DNA of 64,000 nt from Phycisphaerae bacterium (GCA_030432595.1 JAUIGU010000011.1:1-64000), one strand, 5' to 3'. Shown: positions 1-8,276, numbered from the stretch's first letter. The notes: generated from the sequence alone by a model not told the origin. Translations and numbers: made by a program.

Positions 1-2
1 AT

Positions 3-28
3 AAAGCGGCCGACGGTGTCGGCCGTTC
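3..28. repeat. REP-like hairpin, GACGGTGTC family
   Basis: An 8-bp stem (positions 7-14 with 18-25) closes on a GGT loop and is preceded by AAAGC. The hairpin at 8258-8276 has the same design (AAAGC, stem ending GAC, GGT loop, GTC), so this looks like a dispersed palindrome family and not a one-off terminator. There is no T-tract. Confidence 0.45.
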
Positions 29-92
29 GGGGCGCGTGTGTTTGCGAGCGCTCGACGGCGGCCACCGGCCGCCGCTTTGTAGAACTGCCGGC

Positions 93-122
93 TCTTTGAC
101 AAGTGAAGCAGGGGCGTTGTCG
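93..122. repeat. Dispersed 30-nt repeat, copy 1
   Basis: This stretch contains ACAAGTGAA followed closely by GGGGCGTTGTCG. The same two blocks recur in the same order at 36426-36457, with only a 2-nt spacing difference. No coding role is seen. Nothing else in the first 279 bases looks like a gene. Confidence 0.4.
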
Positions 123-147
123 CTCCACGAAAGCACGAGAGAAGAGA

Positions 148-176
148 GAAGCCCACGTTCGGTGAACGTGGGCTTC
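148..176. repeat. REP palindrome, GAAGCCCACG family
   Basis: A perfect 13-bp inverted repeat (148-160 with 164-176) has a 3-nt loop. The outer arms GAAGCCCACG and CGTGGGCTTC are shared with copies at 58439-58466, 59761-59791, 60131-60159 and 60383-60411; 9233-9255 is a close relative. Four of these copies surround the RAYT gene near 60 kb, which is the likely source of the family. Confidence 0.7.
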
Positions 177-218
177 GGGGGCCGTCACACCATTACGAGC
201 CCACTCCCAAAAACAAAC

Positions 219-241
219 AACCCCGCGAACACTGCGGGGTT
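219..241 (-). terminator. Rho-independent terminator of the SpoIID-like gene
   Basis: An 8-bp stem (AACCCCGC with GCGGGGTT) is followed on the minus strand by the T-rich run TTGTTTGTTTTT. It lies about 40 nt beyond the stop codon at 280. Confidence 0.7.
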
Positions 242-279
242 GCCTGTGGATGGGGTTCGTTTGCGTTGAGCATTCTAAA

Positions 280-1968
280 TCAAGCGCAGCGTCGCCGTGT
301 GAGCGCCGCGCTCAAACCGGTCAGCAGGATCAGCGACGCGGGTTCGGGGACATTCGAAGCGCCCGCGAAGTCCGGCGACGCCGTGTCGCCCCAGTTCGTC
401 AATACGCGGTCCAGCTCGTTCTGCTCGATCAGGCCCGTGGGAAGGTCCGCCAGCCAGCCGGCCGGCACGCCGTCCACGTTGGAATCCACGCCCCAGTTCT
501 GCAGCACCAGGTCCAGGTCGCCCTGTTCCACCTGGCCCGAAAAGTTGTAGTCGCCGATCAGCGCGGCGAACTCGGCCGTCGGGTCCCAGAAGATTTCGTC
601 CAGGTACACCTGCGCATCGGTGTTGCCGAACAACTGGATCGAATCGAGCGTTACGCGGTCGCCGTCGATCTGCCCGTTGCCGCCGCCCAGCCAGGGCTCC
701 CAGAACAACGACTCGTCGAGGAACCACTCGTACTTGTGCCACTGCCCGTCGGCGATCACGTCCATGAGCAGCCCGCGGTCGGCGGTGGTCGGGTCGTCCA
801 GCGCGATGGAGACCTGGAGCCCCGGGTCGTCGGTCTTGAGGTAGAAGCCGACCGAGCCTTCGGAGTTGAATTGAAGGTTGGCGATCCGCGCGGCGGCGTT
901 GGAGCTGCCGCCCACCTCGGTGTACTTCGCGCCGGCGACGTGGCGGAGCAGGAAGTCGGTGCCGGAGGATTCGTCGTACTGGATGTCGATCAGTTGTGAC
1001 GACGACCCGGAGAACGCTTCGCTGTCGGTGCGGTCGGCGGTGGAGCCGGCGAGGTTGGCGGTGGTGCTGCCGGAGAAGTCGGGGGCGCGGTGGAAGACGC
1101 CTTCGTGGCCGGCGATGATGCCGTCGGAGGCCCGGCCCGAGCCGTAGTCGTCGAAGTTGGTCAGCGTTTTGTAGCCGAGGCTCACGCCCGTGCCGTCGGT
1201 GGTGACGGTGCGGAGCTGGATGTCGGCCCCGTAGTAGTACTTGAGGATGTCGAGGTAGTTGACGGAGTTGTCGGAGAGGTAGTCGGCGCCGTTCTGCGAC
1301 TTCGCGCCGCGGTTGGGCCAGTTCGGGTTGGTGGGCGTGCCCTGGAAGCCCAGCGGGGTGCCGAGGTTGTTGCCGCCGGTGTCGCCGTTGGCGTAGGTGT
1401 AGGTGACCCACTGCTGGGTGCTGGTGGGGTCGGAGTCGCCGGGCTGGGTGATGACGCCGGGGTTATCGAAGTTGAAGGGGCGTGAACCGGGCGGGATGGC
1501 GCCGGCGACGTAGAAGGACGCGATGAGCACGTCGCGTTCGACGCCGATGTTGTCACGGACCCAGAGGATCTCGCCCTCGGTGGCGGCGGCGGCGTCGAGG
1601 TGGATCTGCCGGGGAGGCGTGGGGTTGGAGGGGTTGGGCTCGTAGACCTGGTCGGAGGTGCCGTTGTTGATGAACCCCTTGTTGTCCATCTGGTAGTAGG
1701 CGAAGGTGCGGGCGGCGACGGCCTGGGCCTTGAGGGCTTCGAAGGACGCGAGCCCGTTCTCGGCCTGGACGACGTTGGGGACGTAGTCCGTCTCGGTGGC
1801 GACGTTGCCGAACCCGGTGACGTTGATGAACGGCAGGGCGTCGAACTCGACCTGGGCGGCGGCGGGTTCGCCGAGGCTTGCCCCGATGACCGCCCCCAAC
1901 AGTCCGACGGACAAGGCCGGCCCGGTCGCGCGACGGCGGGCGACAAAAACAACATCGCGGATGGGCAT
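280..1968 (-). CDS. Secreted SpoIID/LytB-domain protein with dockerin-like loops and PEP-CTERM tail
   Basis: The 562-residue protein has an N-terminal signal region (RRR, then a hydrophobic run ending AAAQ). Around residues 55-210 is a SpoIID/LytB-like region with the diagnostic stretch EALKAQAVAARTFAYY. In Firmicutes this family includes a peptidoglycan lytic transglycosylase and its activator. A middle region of roughly 150 residues resembles a beta-sandwich carbohydrate- or ligand-binding domain. Two calcium-loop motifs follow (GDYNFSGQVEQGDLD and TGLIEQNELD, each ending NWG), then VPEP, a hydrophobic stretch and RRR, which is a PEP-CTERM sorting signal. An AGGAGG site lies 6 nt before the chosen ATG. 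It is probably exported and processed at the cell surface. The SpoIID assignment is by motif only, and catalytic activity is not shown. Confidence 0.8.
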   Translation of the reverse strand: MPIRDVVFVARRRATGPALSVGLLGAVIGASLGEPAAAQVEFDALPFINVTGFGNVATETDYVPNVVQAENGLASFEALKAQAVAARTFAYYQMDNKGFINNGTSDQVYEPNPSNPTPPRQIHLDAAAATEGEILWVRDNIGVERDVLIASFYVAGAIPPGSRPFNFDNPGVITQPGDSDPTSTQQWVTYTYANGDTGGNNLGTPLGFQGTPTNPNWPNRGAKSQNGADYLSDNSVNYLDILKYYYGADIQLRTVTTDGTGVSLGYKTLTNFDDYGSGRASDGIIAGHEGVFHRAPDFSGSTTANLAGSTADRTDSEAFSGSSSQLIDIQYDESSGTDFLLRHVAGAKYTEVGGSSNAAARIANLQFNSEGSVGFYLKTDDPGLQVSIALDDPTTADRGLLMDVIADGQWHKYEWFLDESLFWEPWLGGGNGQIDGDRVTLDSIQLFGNTDAQVYLDEIFWDPTAEFAALIGDYNFSGQVEQGDLDLVLQNWGVDSNVDGVPAGWLADLPTGLIEQNELDRVLTNWGDTASPDFAGASNVPEPASLILLTGLSAALTRRRCA

Positions 1969-2200
1969 TCAGGCCTCCTGAGGAAACCGGCGGAAGCGCC
2001 GGCATGTTCTATAAGTTAACCCCCGAACGCCGGGAAACCAACTGGATTCATCACAAAACCCCGGGAACGGACCGAAAACCGCGAAATCAGCCGCCAGAGA
2101 CCAACTTCCGCCGGTGTCCGGGGTTGGAAGGTGCTCAACCACGTCGGGTGGACGGGCCAAACCAGTGACGCCCGCCCGCCGCGCATCCCCAGCGCGGATT

Positions 2201-3139
2201 TCAAGAATTGCTCGTCACGGCGATACGGACGGAGGCCGTGTGGATGTCGCCGGGGGCGAGGGTGGCGGCGTCGTCGGCGATCAGGCCCGACTCGATGCAC
2301 AGGAAGTTCGGCCAGGCGTCGTCGGGCAGGTCGGCGAGGCGTTTGCTCTTCTCGATCCATGGGTTCCATACGACGGCGGACGGAGCGCCGTCGGTGGTGA
2401 TACGGATCGTGCGGTCCCAGCCGGGGTCGTGGAGCGTGGTGTCGGGCGGGGTGTTCAGGAAGATGCGGTCGAACTCGCCGGTGAAGCGGATCGGGGTGTC
2501 GTCCTGGGCCGTGCGTTGATTGTTGGCGAGTTGGTCGATGCAGGTTGCGCCGCCGAGCCCGGTGACGTGGACCTGGCGCACGTCGCTGACGGCGAAGTAG
2601 GTGTGCAGGGCGAGCTCGAAGGGTCGCGGCGCGTCGGTGGTGTTGGTGGCGGTGAAGGTGAGGCAGAGGCTGGGCGATGTGTCTTCGGGGGCTCGCCCGC
2701 TCCGGCTCGCTTCGCTCGCCACCTTTCCCGGGGGGAGAGGATTGAAAGCGGACACCCGGTACGTCACGTTGAAGTGGTCGGTGTGAGTGCGGAGCGTGGC
2801 GTCGAAGAACGGGTCGTGAGCGTTCTCGGGTCGGTCGTCGGTGAAGGCTTCGACAAGTTCCCAGGGCTTGTTGCGGACCAGGCCGTGCGCCGGCGCGTCG
2901 GGGTCCGTTTGATTGCCGCCGAACCAGGGGAAGCAGACGGGCACGCCGCCGCGCAGGGGTTTGGTGCCGGTGAGCACGGCGTCGGGGCTGAGGTAGAGCA
3001 GGGGTTGGGGTTGGCCGGCGGGCTGAACGTGGGTGAGCGTGCCGCCGTGGAGGTAGAGCGTGGCGCTGCCGGCCTGGGTTTGAGTGTGCAGGGCGGGCAG
3101 GCCGTGGTGGTCCGCGGGCGTGAGGGCGGTGCGGGTCAT
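2201..3139 (-). CDS. D-hexose-6-phosphate mutarotase (aldose 1-epimerase superfamily)
   Basis: The 312-residue protein matches the YeaD-type mutarotases, which interconvert the anomers of hexose 6-phosphates. The recognisable blocks are LRGGVPVCFPWFG near residue 60, the ALHTYFAVSDV stretch with the conserved histidine, GEFDRIF, and the C-terminal VVWNPW followed by CIESG. The start is the ATG at 3139, preceded by AAGGAAG; the longer open frame upstream has no family similarity. Between LTYR-type strands near residues 135-155 there is an in-frame insert (VASEASRSGRAPEDTS) encoded by a dispersed palindromic repeat at 2691-2740. No operon partner is evident, and the next gene is divergent. Confidence 0.85.
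   Translation of the reverse strand: MTRTALTPADHHGLPALHTQTQAGSATLYLHGGTLTHVQPAGQPQPLLYLSPDAVLTGTKPLRGGVPVCFPWFGGNQTDPDAPAHGLVRNKPWELVEAFTDDRPENAHDPFFDATLRTHTDHFNVTYRVSAFNPLPPGKVASEASRSGRAPEDTSPSLCLTFTATNTTDAPRPFELALHTYFAVSDVRQVHVTGLGGATCIDQLANNQRTAQDDTPIRFTGEFDRIFLNTPPDTTLHDPGWDRTIRITTDGAPSAVVWNPWIEKSKRLADLPDDAWPNFLCIESGLIADDAATLAPGDIHTASVRIAVTSNS
2691..2740. repeat. REP-like element inside the mutarotase gene
   Basis: The stretch combines a GCGAGCGAAGCGAGCCGG block with a CTCTCCCCCCGGGAAAGG block (minus strand). The same arrangement, GGGAGAGGTGGC followed by a GC-rich palindromic block, appears in the intergenic element at 49786-49903. It is translated in frame as an extra loop of about 16-18 residues. 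Confidence 0.55.
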
Positions 3140-3295
3140 GGTGGCTTCCTTGCGGGGGGTGGCCGGCCCGTGACGTGAGATGAGATCAGGTGGCCACCGG
3201 AAAGCATACGGAGGCCGGCGTGGCGTTGCGGCGTGGCGTTCGCGGATCGGCGACGAGGCCTGCGGGGAAACCCGACGCGGGGGCAGGGGGTGCTT

Positions 3296-3301
3296 TAGAC
3301 T
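3296..3301 (+). promoter_or_regulatory. -10 hexamer of a leaderless promoter
   Basis: TAGACT lies exactly 6 nt upstream of the ATG at 3308, so transcription would begin at or next to the start codon. There is no Shine-Dalgarno site and no clear -35. Confidence 0.5.
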
Positions 3302-3307
3302 GCGGCG

Positions 3308-4267
3308 ATGGTCTATCGGCTGGCCTGCCCGTCGTGTCAGAAGGCCACGGAGCACCCGTTTGTGCGTCCGGGCGCGGTGGCCGTGTGCGCGGACTGTCGC
3401 ACGGTGTGGCGGATCGAGAAGGACCACATCACCCGGTCGATACCGAGCGCCGGAGCGGCAGCGAAGCCCGGCGACGCGGACGCGGTGAGCCTCTCGGAGG
3501 CCGAGTCGGGGCCGCGGCCGTCGGCGACGCACGGCAGCCGGGCGGGGGACACCGCGATCGTCGGCCTGTCCGGGTTGTCGGAGGTGATGCGCAGCGGGGC
3601 CGTGCCCGGGCGGACCAACCCGCACGAACCGGCGCTGCTGGAAACCACGGGCGGCGTCGCGGCGGGCAAGGCCGCTTCGTCGGCGGGTGTCGCGGGGAGC
3701 GGTCGGGGCACCGGCGCAGCGTCCGCGACAGCGCCCACCAACCCCGCGCAGCGCCGCGCCCTCGAAGCGGCGCGTCGGCGTCGCCGGCGGACGCTCTTGG
3801 TGCTGTTCATGGCCCTGACGGTCATGGTTGGCACGCTGGGCGTTGCGGTCGCGCTGATGGCCTCACGGGAACCGCCGGACGGCGAAGGCGCGGACGGCGG
3901 CACCGAAGTCGAGCTCGCCGACCCCAATGCCGACCTGCCCCCGCCGCTGCGGCCGGCCCGGCTGTTGGGGCTGGATGATGAACGCTTCGACCGCGCGGTG
4001 CGCAGCGATGTTCACGCCGTCGCCGACGCGGGGGAACGCCCCGAGCTGGTCACGGTGCGTCTGATCGCCGCCGAAGATGATCCGCCGCCGCCGTTCAACC
4101 TGATCATCACCGCCCGCACCCAGGCCGGCATCGTGCACGCGTGGGCGGCCTCCGAAACGCGGGCGTTGACCCGGGCGCACGGCCTGCGCTTTATCGCCCG
4201 ACTGCCCGACCCGCCGGACCCCGCCGAGTTCCCCGCCTGGACGGTGACCGTCACGGCCGACGAATAA
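3308..4267 (+). CDS. Zinc-ribbon, single-pass membrane protein of unknown function
   Basis: The 319-residue protein opens with a zinc-ribbon-like pair, CPSC near residue 8 and CADC near residue 27. A low-complexity Ala/Gly/Pro-rich linker follows. After a basic cluster (ARRRRRRTL) one hydrophobic helix of about 23 residues lies near residues 162-185. The remaining C-terminal half is acidic and would be outside the cytoplasm. The topology suggests a cytosolic sensor or adaptor head tied to an envelope domain, but I do not recognise the family. It is followed after 64 nt by a rhomboid protease gene on the same strand, so the two may be co-transcribed and the protein might be a partner or substrate of the protease; that is inference. 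A leaderless start is supported by TAGACT 6 nt upstream. Confidence 0.7.
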   Translation: MVYRLACPSCQKATEHPFVRPGAVAVCADCRTVWRIEKDHITRSIPSAGAAAKPGDADAVSLSEAESGPRPSATHGSRAGDTAIVGLSGLSEVMRSGAVPGRTNPHEPALLETTGGVAAGKAASSAGVAGSGRGTGAASATAPTNPAQRRALEAARRRRRRTLLVLFMALTVMVGTLGVAVALMASREPPDGEGADGGTEVELADPNADLPPPLRPARLLGLDDERFDRAVRSDVHAVADAGERPELVTVRLIAAEDDPPPPFNLIITARTQAGIVHAWAASETRALTRAHGLRFIARLPDPPDPAEFPAWTVTVTADE

Positions 4268-4331
4268 ACCCCACGCCTGAATCCCCACGCGGCGACCCGA
4301 CCCGACGCCGGCCCCGACACCCGACGCGCCC

Positions 4332-5576
4332 ATGATCATCTTCCCCCTCGGCACCGACCGCCGGCTCCAGCGCACGCCCTGGGTCAACTACGCGCTCATC
4401 GCCGCCAACGTCGGCATCTTCCTGTTCACCGAACGCCAGATCAAGGCGATCAGCAGCGCAGTCCAACAGTACTACCAGCACGCGATCGAGAACATCGACC
4501 GCCCCGACATCCGCGCGTTCCTTGACGACAACCCGCTCTACCAGGCCTACCTCCAGCCCGAGACCCTGCAGCTCAGCCAGTTCTTCACCTACCAGTTCCT
4601 CCACGCCGACCTGCTGCACCTCATCGGCAACATGCTCTTCCTCTTCGTGTTCGGCAATGCCGTCGAAGACCGCCTCGGCAAGATCGGGTACCTCGCGTTC
4701 TACCTCGCCGGCGGCGTCCTCGCGGGCTTGGGGCACGTCTACACCTCCCACGCGCCCGTGCTGGGCGCGTCCGGCTCCGTCGCCGCGGTCACCGGCGCGT
4801 TCCTCGCGCTATTTCCCCTGGCCAACATCACGCTGGGGTACTGGATCATCATCGTGTTCGACACGTTCGTCGTCTCGGCGATCGTGCTCATCCTCTTCCG
4901 CGTCGCGCAGGACTTCATCTTCAACTTCTCCGGCATCGGCGGGGTCGCCTACATGGCGCACCTGGCCGGGTACGCCTACGGGTTCAGCGCGGGCATGGCC
5001 GTGCTGATGCTGCGCCTGGTGGATCGAGAACCCTACGACATGCTCACGCTGCTGGAGCAGAAACGCAGACGCAGCCAGTTCAAACGCCTGTCGCAGAAAG
5101 ACGGCTACCACCCGTGGGACACCGCGCGCCCCGGCAAGGGCGAGGCGCCGCCCAAGCCAGGCGACGCCGGCGAACTCACCGACGAGCAGCGCGACCTGAT
5201 GGAACGCCGGGCCGTGATCTCCAAAGCGGTGGCCGCCCACGACCTCCCGGGCGCTGCCGCCGCCTACGCCGCGCTCCTCGAGCAGTACCCCGATCAGGTC
5301 ATGCCCCAGCAGACGCAACTCGACCTGGCCAACCAGCTCATGGCCGAGCAGAAGCACGCCGTCGCCGCCCGCGCCTACGAACTCCTGCTCAGCAAGTTCC
5401 ACACCTACACCGACGCGGCACAGGTCAAACTGATCCTGGGCCTGATCTACGCCCGGTACCTCGACGAGCCCGGCCGCGCCCGCGAACTGCTCACCGAAGC
5501 CACACCACGCCTCGTAGGCGACGAGAGACAACTCGCGGAAAAAGTCTTGAGCGACTTGCCCGAAAATACGTCGTAA
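4332..5576 (+). CDS. Rhomboid-family intramembrane serine protease with C-terminal TPR-like region
   Basis: The 414-residue protein has about six membrane helices in residues 18-240. The catalytic serine lies in LGASGS near residue 145, and the partner histidine lies in MAHLAGY near residue 213. The helix pair around HADLLHLIGNMLFLFVFGNAVED is typical of the family. Rhomboids cleave single-pass membrane proteins within the bilayer. The region from about residue 285 onward is soluble and helical, resembles tetratricopeptide repeats, and probably binds a partner in the cytosol. The upstream neighbour is a zinc-ribbon membrane protein. The start is the ATG at 4332; no Shine-Dalgarno site is visible, and no better start exists. 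Confidence 0.88.
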   Translation: MIIFPLGTDRRLQRTPWVNYALIAANVGIFLFTERQIKAISSAVQQYYQHAIENIDRPDIRAFLDDNPLYQAYLQPETLQLSQFFTYQFLHADLLHLIGNMLFLFVFGNAVEDRLGKIGYLAFYLAGGVLAGLGHVYTSHAPVLGASGSVAAVTGAFLALFPLANITLGYWIIIVFDTFVVSAIVLILFRVAQDFIFNFSGIGGVAYMAHLAGYAYGFSAGMAVLMLRLVDREPYDMLTLLEQKRRRSQFKRLSQKDGYHPWDTARPGKGEAPPKPGDAGELTDEQRDLMERRAVISKAVAAHDLPGAAAAYAALLEQYPDQVMPQQTQLDLANQLMAEQKHAVAARAYELLLSKFHTYTDAAQVKLILGLIYARYLDEPGRARELLTEATPRLVGDERQLAEKVLSDLPENTS

Positions 5577-5591
5577 CCTGCGGTCCGGCAC

Positions 5592-6287
5592 TCAAACCTG
5601 CAGCCCCTCCAACGACGACAACCCCAACGGCTCCTTCACGTAGAACGGCTCCGCGTACTGCACGCCGATGCGCGACCCCATGTACCCGTTGAGCTGCTTC
5701 ACCCAGTCGATCACCACGCGGTTCTGCTGCGGGATCACGAACTGCGTCTGGTACGCCCGGATCGACTCGACCTTCGTGTCGATCTGCTCCGAGATGTCGA
5801 TCAGGAAGTTGGGCTGCGCGACGATCTTCAGGTGCGTCGCGAAGTAGTAGACCAGCCTCTTGGGGTAGATCGGGTCGCCCGGCAGGTCGATCTTCGTGAG
5901 CTTCGCGTCGAACCGTGCGTCCTCGACGATGCGCGTCGTGGCGACGTGGTCCGGGTGCGCATCCTCGAAGTAAGGCAGAAACACCAACTCGGCCTGGTGC
6001 TTGCGGATCACGCCCGCGACCTTGTGCCGCGCTTCGATCGAATGAACGATCTCGCGGTTCTTCAGGCCCAGCAGCTCGCGCGTCACGTTCCCGGTGCCCG
6101 CATCGAGGATGCGCAGCGCCGCGGTCCATTCCTGCTCGCGCGCTTCGGGCGAGCCGTGCGGCGTGGGTTCGCCGTTGCACATGTCAAGCAGGTGCACACG
6201 GTGGCCCTGGCTCGCGAGGCGGGTGATGGTGCCGCCCATGCCGAGCTCTTGATCGTCCGGGTGCGGGCCGACGACGAGGATGTTCAT
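5592..6287 (-). CDS. PIG-L/LmbE-family zinc deacetylase
   Basis: The 231-residue protein begins MNILVVGPHPDDQELGMGGT, where HPDD is the zinc-binding motif of N-acetylglucosaminyl deacetylases. The second metal motif, HPDH, is near residue 113. Family members remove acetyl groups from GlcNAc-containing small molecules. The close resemblance to BshB1-type enzymes (NGEPTPHGSPEAR, followed by NREI) makes bacillithiol or a related thiol a possible pathway, but no bshA or bshC lies nearby. The start at 6287 gives the normal family N-terminus; the upstream extension to 6416 does not resemble the family. It converges with the rhomboid gene, with a gap of only 15 nt. Confidence 0.85.
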   Translation of the reverse strand: MNILVVGPHPDDQELGMGGTITRLASQGHRVHLLDMCNGEPTPHGSPEAREQEWTAALRILDAGTGNVTRELLGLKNREIVHSIEARHKVAGVIRKHQAELVFLPYFEDAHPDHVATTRIVEDARFDAKLTKIDLPGDPIYPKRLVYYFATHLKIVAQPNFLIDISEQIDTKVESIRAYQTQFVIPQQNRVVIDWVKQLNGYMGSRIGVQYAEPFYVKEPLGLSSLEGLQV

Positions 6288-6375
6288 GGGTGATTCCGTG
6301 TTTGTTTCGCGGGCGGCGCGCCGCGTCCCGCGTGGGGCATCCAATCCGCGGTCTTGGGACGCTGCGCGTCGCCCG

Positions 6376-6852
6376 CTAAACGGGGTTTCGCCGCGCGGCG
6401 TGCTTGGGGTTCTCAACGGGGAACTCGAAACGCCACGGGTTTGTTCCGCATCCGTGACACGCCGTCGGCGGCTCGGTTTTGACGTGCGGGTCGTCCGGGT
6501 CGCCCAGCGGCGCCTTACAGTTCGGGCAGAACAAAAACGTGCCGTCGTCGGCCATGTGTTCGACGACGAACCGCCGGTACCCGCGCTTGTAGTGGCTCGA
6601 CGCCTTGGCCAGCGCGATGGTGAAGGTGACGATGCCCAATGCCGCGCCGATGCCCATCACCGCGGGCCGGCCCGCCTGGTCGCCGATGATCAGCCCGGCA
6701 ATGAACACGACCACGCCGAGGATCGCCGCGATGCGCAGGCGCGTGTCCGCCGCGCGGTGGTCCACGTCGATGCGCGGCCGCCAGAGCTCGTGGATCACCT
6801 TGCTCGCCTGGCGCGAGGTGTGACGGAGGGGTTGGCCGTTGGTCTGGTTCAT
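6376..6852 (-). CDS. Two-helix membrane protein with C-terminal zinc ribbon
   Basis: The protein has about 158 residues. Two hydrophobic helices (near residues 42-60 and 65-82) form a hairpin. They are followed by a basic segment (SSHYKRGYRRF) and a C-terminal zinc ribbon with CPNC and CHGC pairs. I do not recognise the family. Both termini should be cytosolic. The ATG at 6852 is chosen because it begins a clean N-terminus; an upstream ATG at 6912 is also possible. It lies 75 nt downstream of the GT4 gene on the same strand and may be co-transcribed with it. Confidence 0.65.
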   Translation of the reverse strand: MNQTNGQPLRHTSRQASKVIHELWRPRIDVDHRAADTRLRIAAILGVVVFIAGLIIGDQAGRPAVMGIGAALGIVTFTIALAKASSHYKRGYRRFVVEHMADDGTFLFCPNCKAPLGDPDDPHVKTEPPTACHGCGTNPWRFEFPVENPKHAARRNPV

Positions 6853-6927
6853 GTCGGAGGAAAACGAGGCAACCGGTCGCTCATGCTCCCGGCTCTGATC
6901 AGGCCGTACCAAACAGAGCCGGAAGCG

Positions 6928-8202
6928 TCAGCGACCGGACTGCACCAGCCGATCATAAAGCGTGAGCAGGTCGCGGTTCATCTTCTCGGCGCTGAAATGC
7001 TCGCGGATGTGTTGCTGACCGGTTTCGACGAGCCTTCGTCGCAGATCGTGGTCGGTGAGCAGTCGGGCGATCGCGCTGCCGAGTTGGTCCGTGTCGCCGA
7101 CGGGTACGAGCAGGCCCGTCTTTTCATGGACGCACACCGACGGAATCCCGCCGACGTCATACCCGACGATCCCACACCCCGCCGCGAGCGCCTCGACGAG
7201 CACCCGGCTTTGCCCTTCTTGGTAACTGGGCAGCACGCACACATCGATGGCGCGGTACAGAGCGGGCATGTCGTCGAACGGCACGAGGTTGAGCATCGTG
7301 ATTCGGTCGCGGTGCGGCGAGTCGGCGATGGCCCGCTCGACGGCGGCGCGGTCGAACCCGTCCCCGACAAACACGACTTGAGTCCGAGCGAGCCGGCCCA
7401 TGTCGGGCCGGTTCTTCGGGGCGTTCTTTGTCGAGGCATCCGGGCCGACACGGCCCGGCTCGCTTTGCAAGATGGTTGGCAGCGCCGCGATCAGGTCGCG
7501 GTGGCCCTTGAGCGGGTCGAGCCGGGCGACCAGGCCGACGACGGGCTGCAGCGGGTCGAGCCCGAGTTGTTGCTTGGCTTGTTCGCGCGGCAGGTCAATG
7601 GCGAAACGTGCGAGGTCGACGCCACTGGGGATCACCGTAAACTTCTCGCGCTCGGCAATCTTCTCTGTAACAAACGCGTCCACCATCTCGGGTGCGATGG
7701 CGACGAGGTGGTCGCAGCGTTTCGCGGCAAATCTCTCCAATGCGACATACAGCCTGTGCCGTAGCCGGCTCTGGCGTTCGTGAAAGGGCAGACCATGGAC
7801 TGTATGGACCACAATCGGAGAGGGTGTGTCGTCCGACATTTCCCAGAGCAGCCGACGGATTGGTTTTACATACTGCCATCCGGCCCAGCGGGCAAGGACA
7901 CCGGCTTTGCTTGAGTGTGAGTGAATTACCTCGGGAGCGATCTCTTTGTCCATCAAGCGAAAAAGATCGACTTGGGCCTGCAGGTCTTTCCCGGGAGAAA
8001 CCTCGCGCACGAGTGTCGGGATTTCGTGCAGCGTTGCGCCGCTGGCTTTGGCTTCGTCCAGCAGCGAGCCCTCGGGGCCGTGGATCGGGCCGTAGGCGAG
8101 GTGGACGTCGTGCCCGGCCGCGACCTGCGCGGCACAGGACATGACGGTGTTCTGCTGCGCTCCGCCGAGGATGAGCCGCGTGATGACGTGGAGGATGCGC
8201 AC
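6928..8202 (-). CDS. GT4-family glycosyltransferase
   Basis: The 424-residue protein has the GT-B fold of family 4 retaining glycosyltransferases. The N-terminus VRILHVITRLILGGAQ carries the acceptor-side glycine loop. IPSGVDLARF, the VGLVARLDPLKGH strand and the donor-site block SYQEGQSRVLVEALAAGCGIVG follow in the expected order. It probably adds a sugar to a lipid-linked or surface glycan; donor and acceptor are unknown. The GTG at 8202 is chosen because it starts the family N-terminus and has TACAAC exactly 6 nt upstream. Between the PTILQ helix and the VVFVGDG strand the protein carries about 28 extra residues encoded by a pair of inverted REP elements at 7388-7463. Confidence 0.85.
   Translation of the reverse strand: MRILHVITRLILGGAQQNTVMSCAAQVAAGHDVHLAYGPIHGPEGSLLDEAKASGATLHEIPTLVREVSPGKDLQAQVDLFRLMDKEIAPEVIHSHSSKAGVLARWAGWQYVKPIRRLLWEMSDDTPSPIVVHTVHGLPFHERQSRLRHRLYVALERFAAKRCDHLVAIAPEMVDAFVTEKIAEREKFTVIPSGVDLARFAIDLPREQAKQQLGLDPLQPVVGLVARLDPLKGHRDLIAALPTILQSEPGRVGPDASTKNAPKNRPDMGRLARTQVVFVGDGFDRAAVERAIADSPHRDRITMLNLVPFDDMPALYRAIDVCVLPSYQEGQSRVLVEALAAGCGIVGYDVGGIPSVCVHEKTGLLVPVGDTDQLGSAIARLLTDHDLRRRLVETGQQHIREHFSAEKMNRDLLTLYDRLVQSGR
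7388..7463. repeat. BIME: two inverted REP elements translated inside the GT4 gene
   Basis: GCGAGCCGGCCCATGTCGGG (7388 onward) and the reverse-oriented copy ending at 7463 are each internal palindromes with the same head, GCGAGCC. The intergenic pair at 36356-36406 has the same head, the same GTGTC core and the same tail-to-tail arrangement. Here the element lies wholly within a reading frame and keeps it open. Confidence 0.7.
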
Positions 8203-8208
8203 GGGACA

Positions 8209-8214
8209 GTTGTA
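8209..8214 (-). promoter_or_regulatory. -10 hexamer of a leaderless promoter
   Basis: TACAAC on the minus strand lies 6 nt before the GTG at 8202. No Shine-Dalgarno site is present. Confidence 0.4.
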
Positions 8215-8257
8215 ACCACCGATGAACACGGATGCACACCGATGTGTCTTTACAAAG

Positions 8258-8276
8258 CCGCGGACGGTGTCCGCGG
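8258..8276. repeat. REP-like hairpin, GACGGTGTC family
   Basis: CCGCGGAC and GTCCGCGG form an 8-bp stem with a GGT loop, preceded by AAAG. It matches the hairpin at 3-28 in design. It sits in the 181-nt gap between the GT4 gene and truA, beside degenerate text of the type GATGAACACGGATGCACACC. Confidence 0.45.

Noticed and set aside
148-176. Terminator for a gene on the plus strand
   Set aside because: There is no T-tract and no gene upstream in the window; the arms match the REP family.
2114-3178. A 354-codon plus-strand open frame
   Set aside because: It is antisense to the mutarotase gene and has no recognisable domain.
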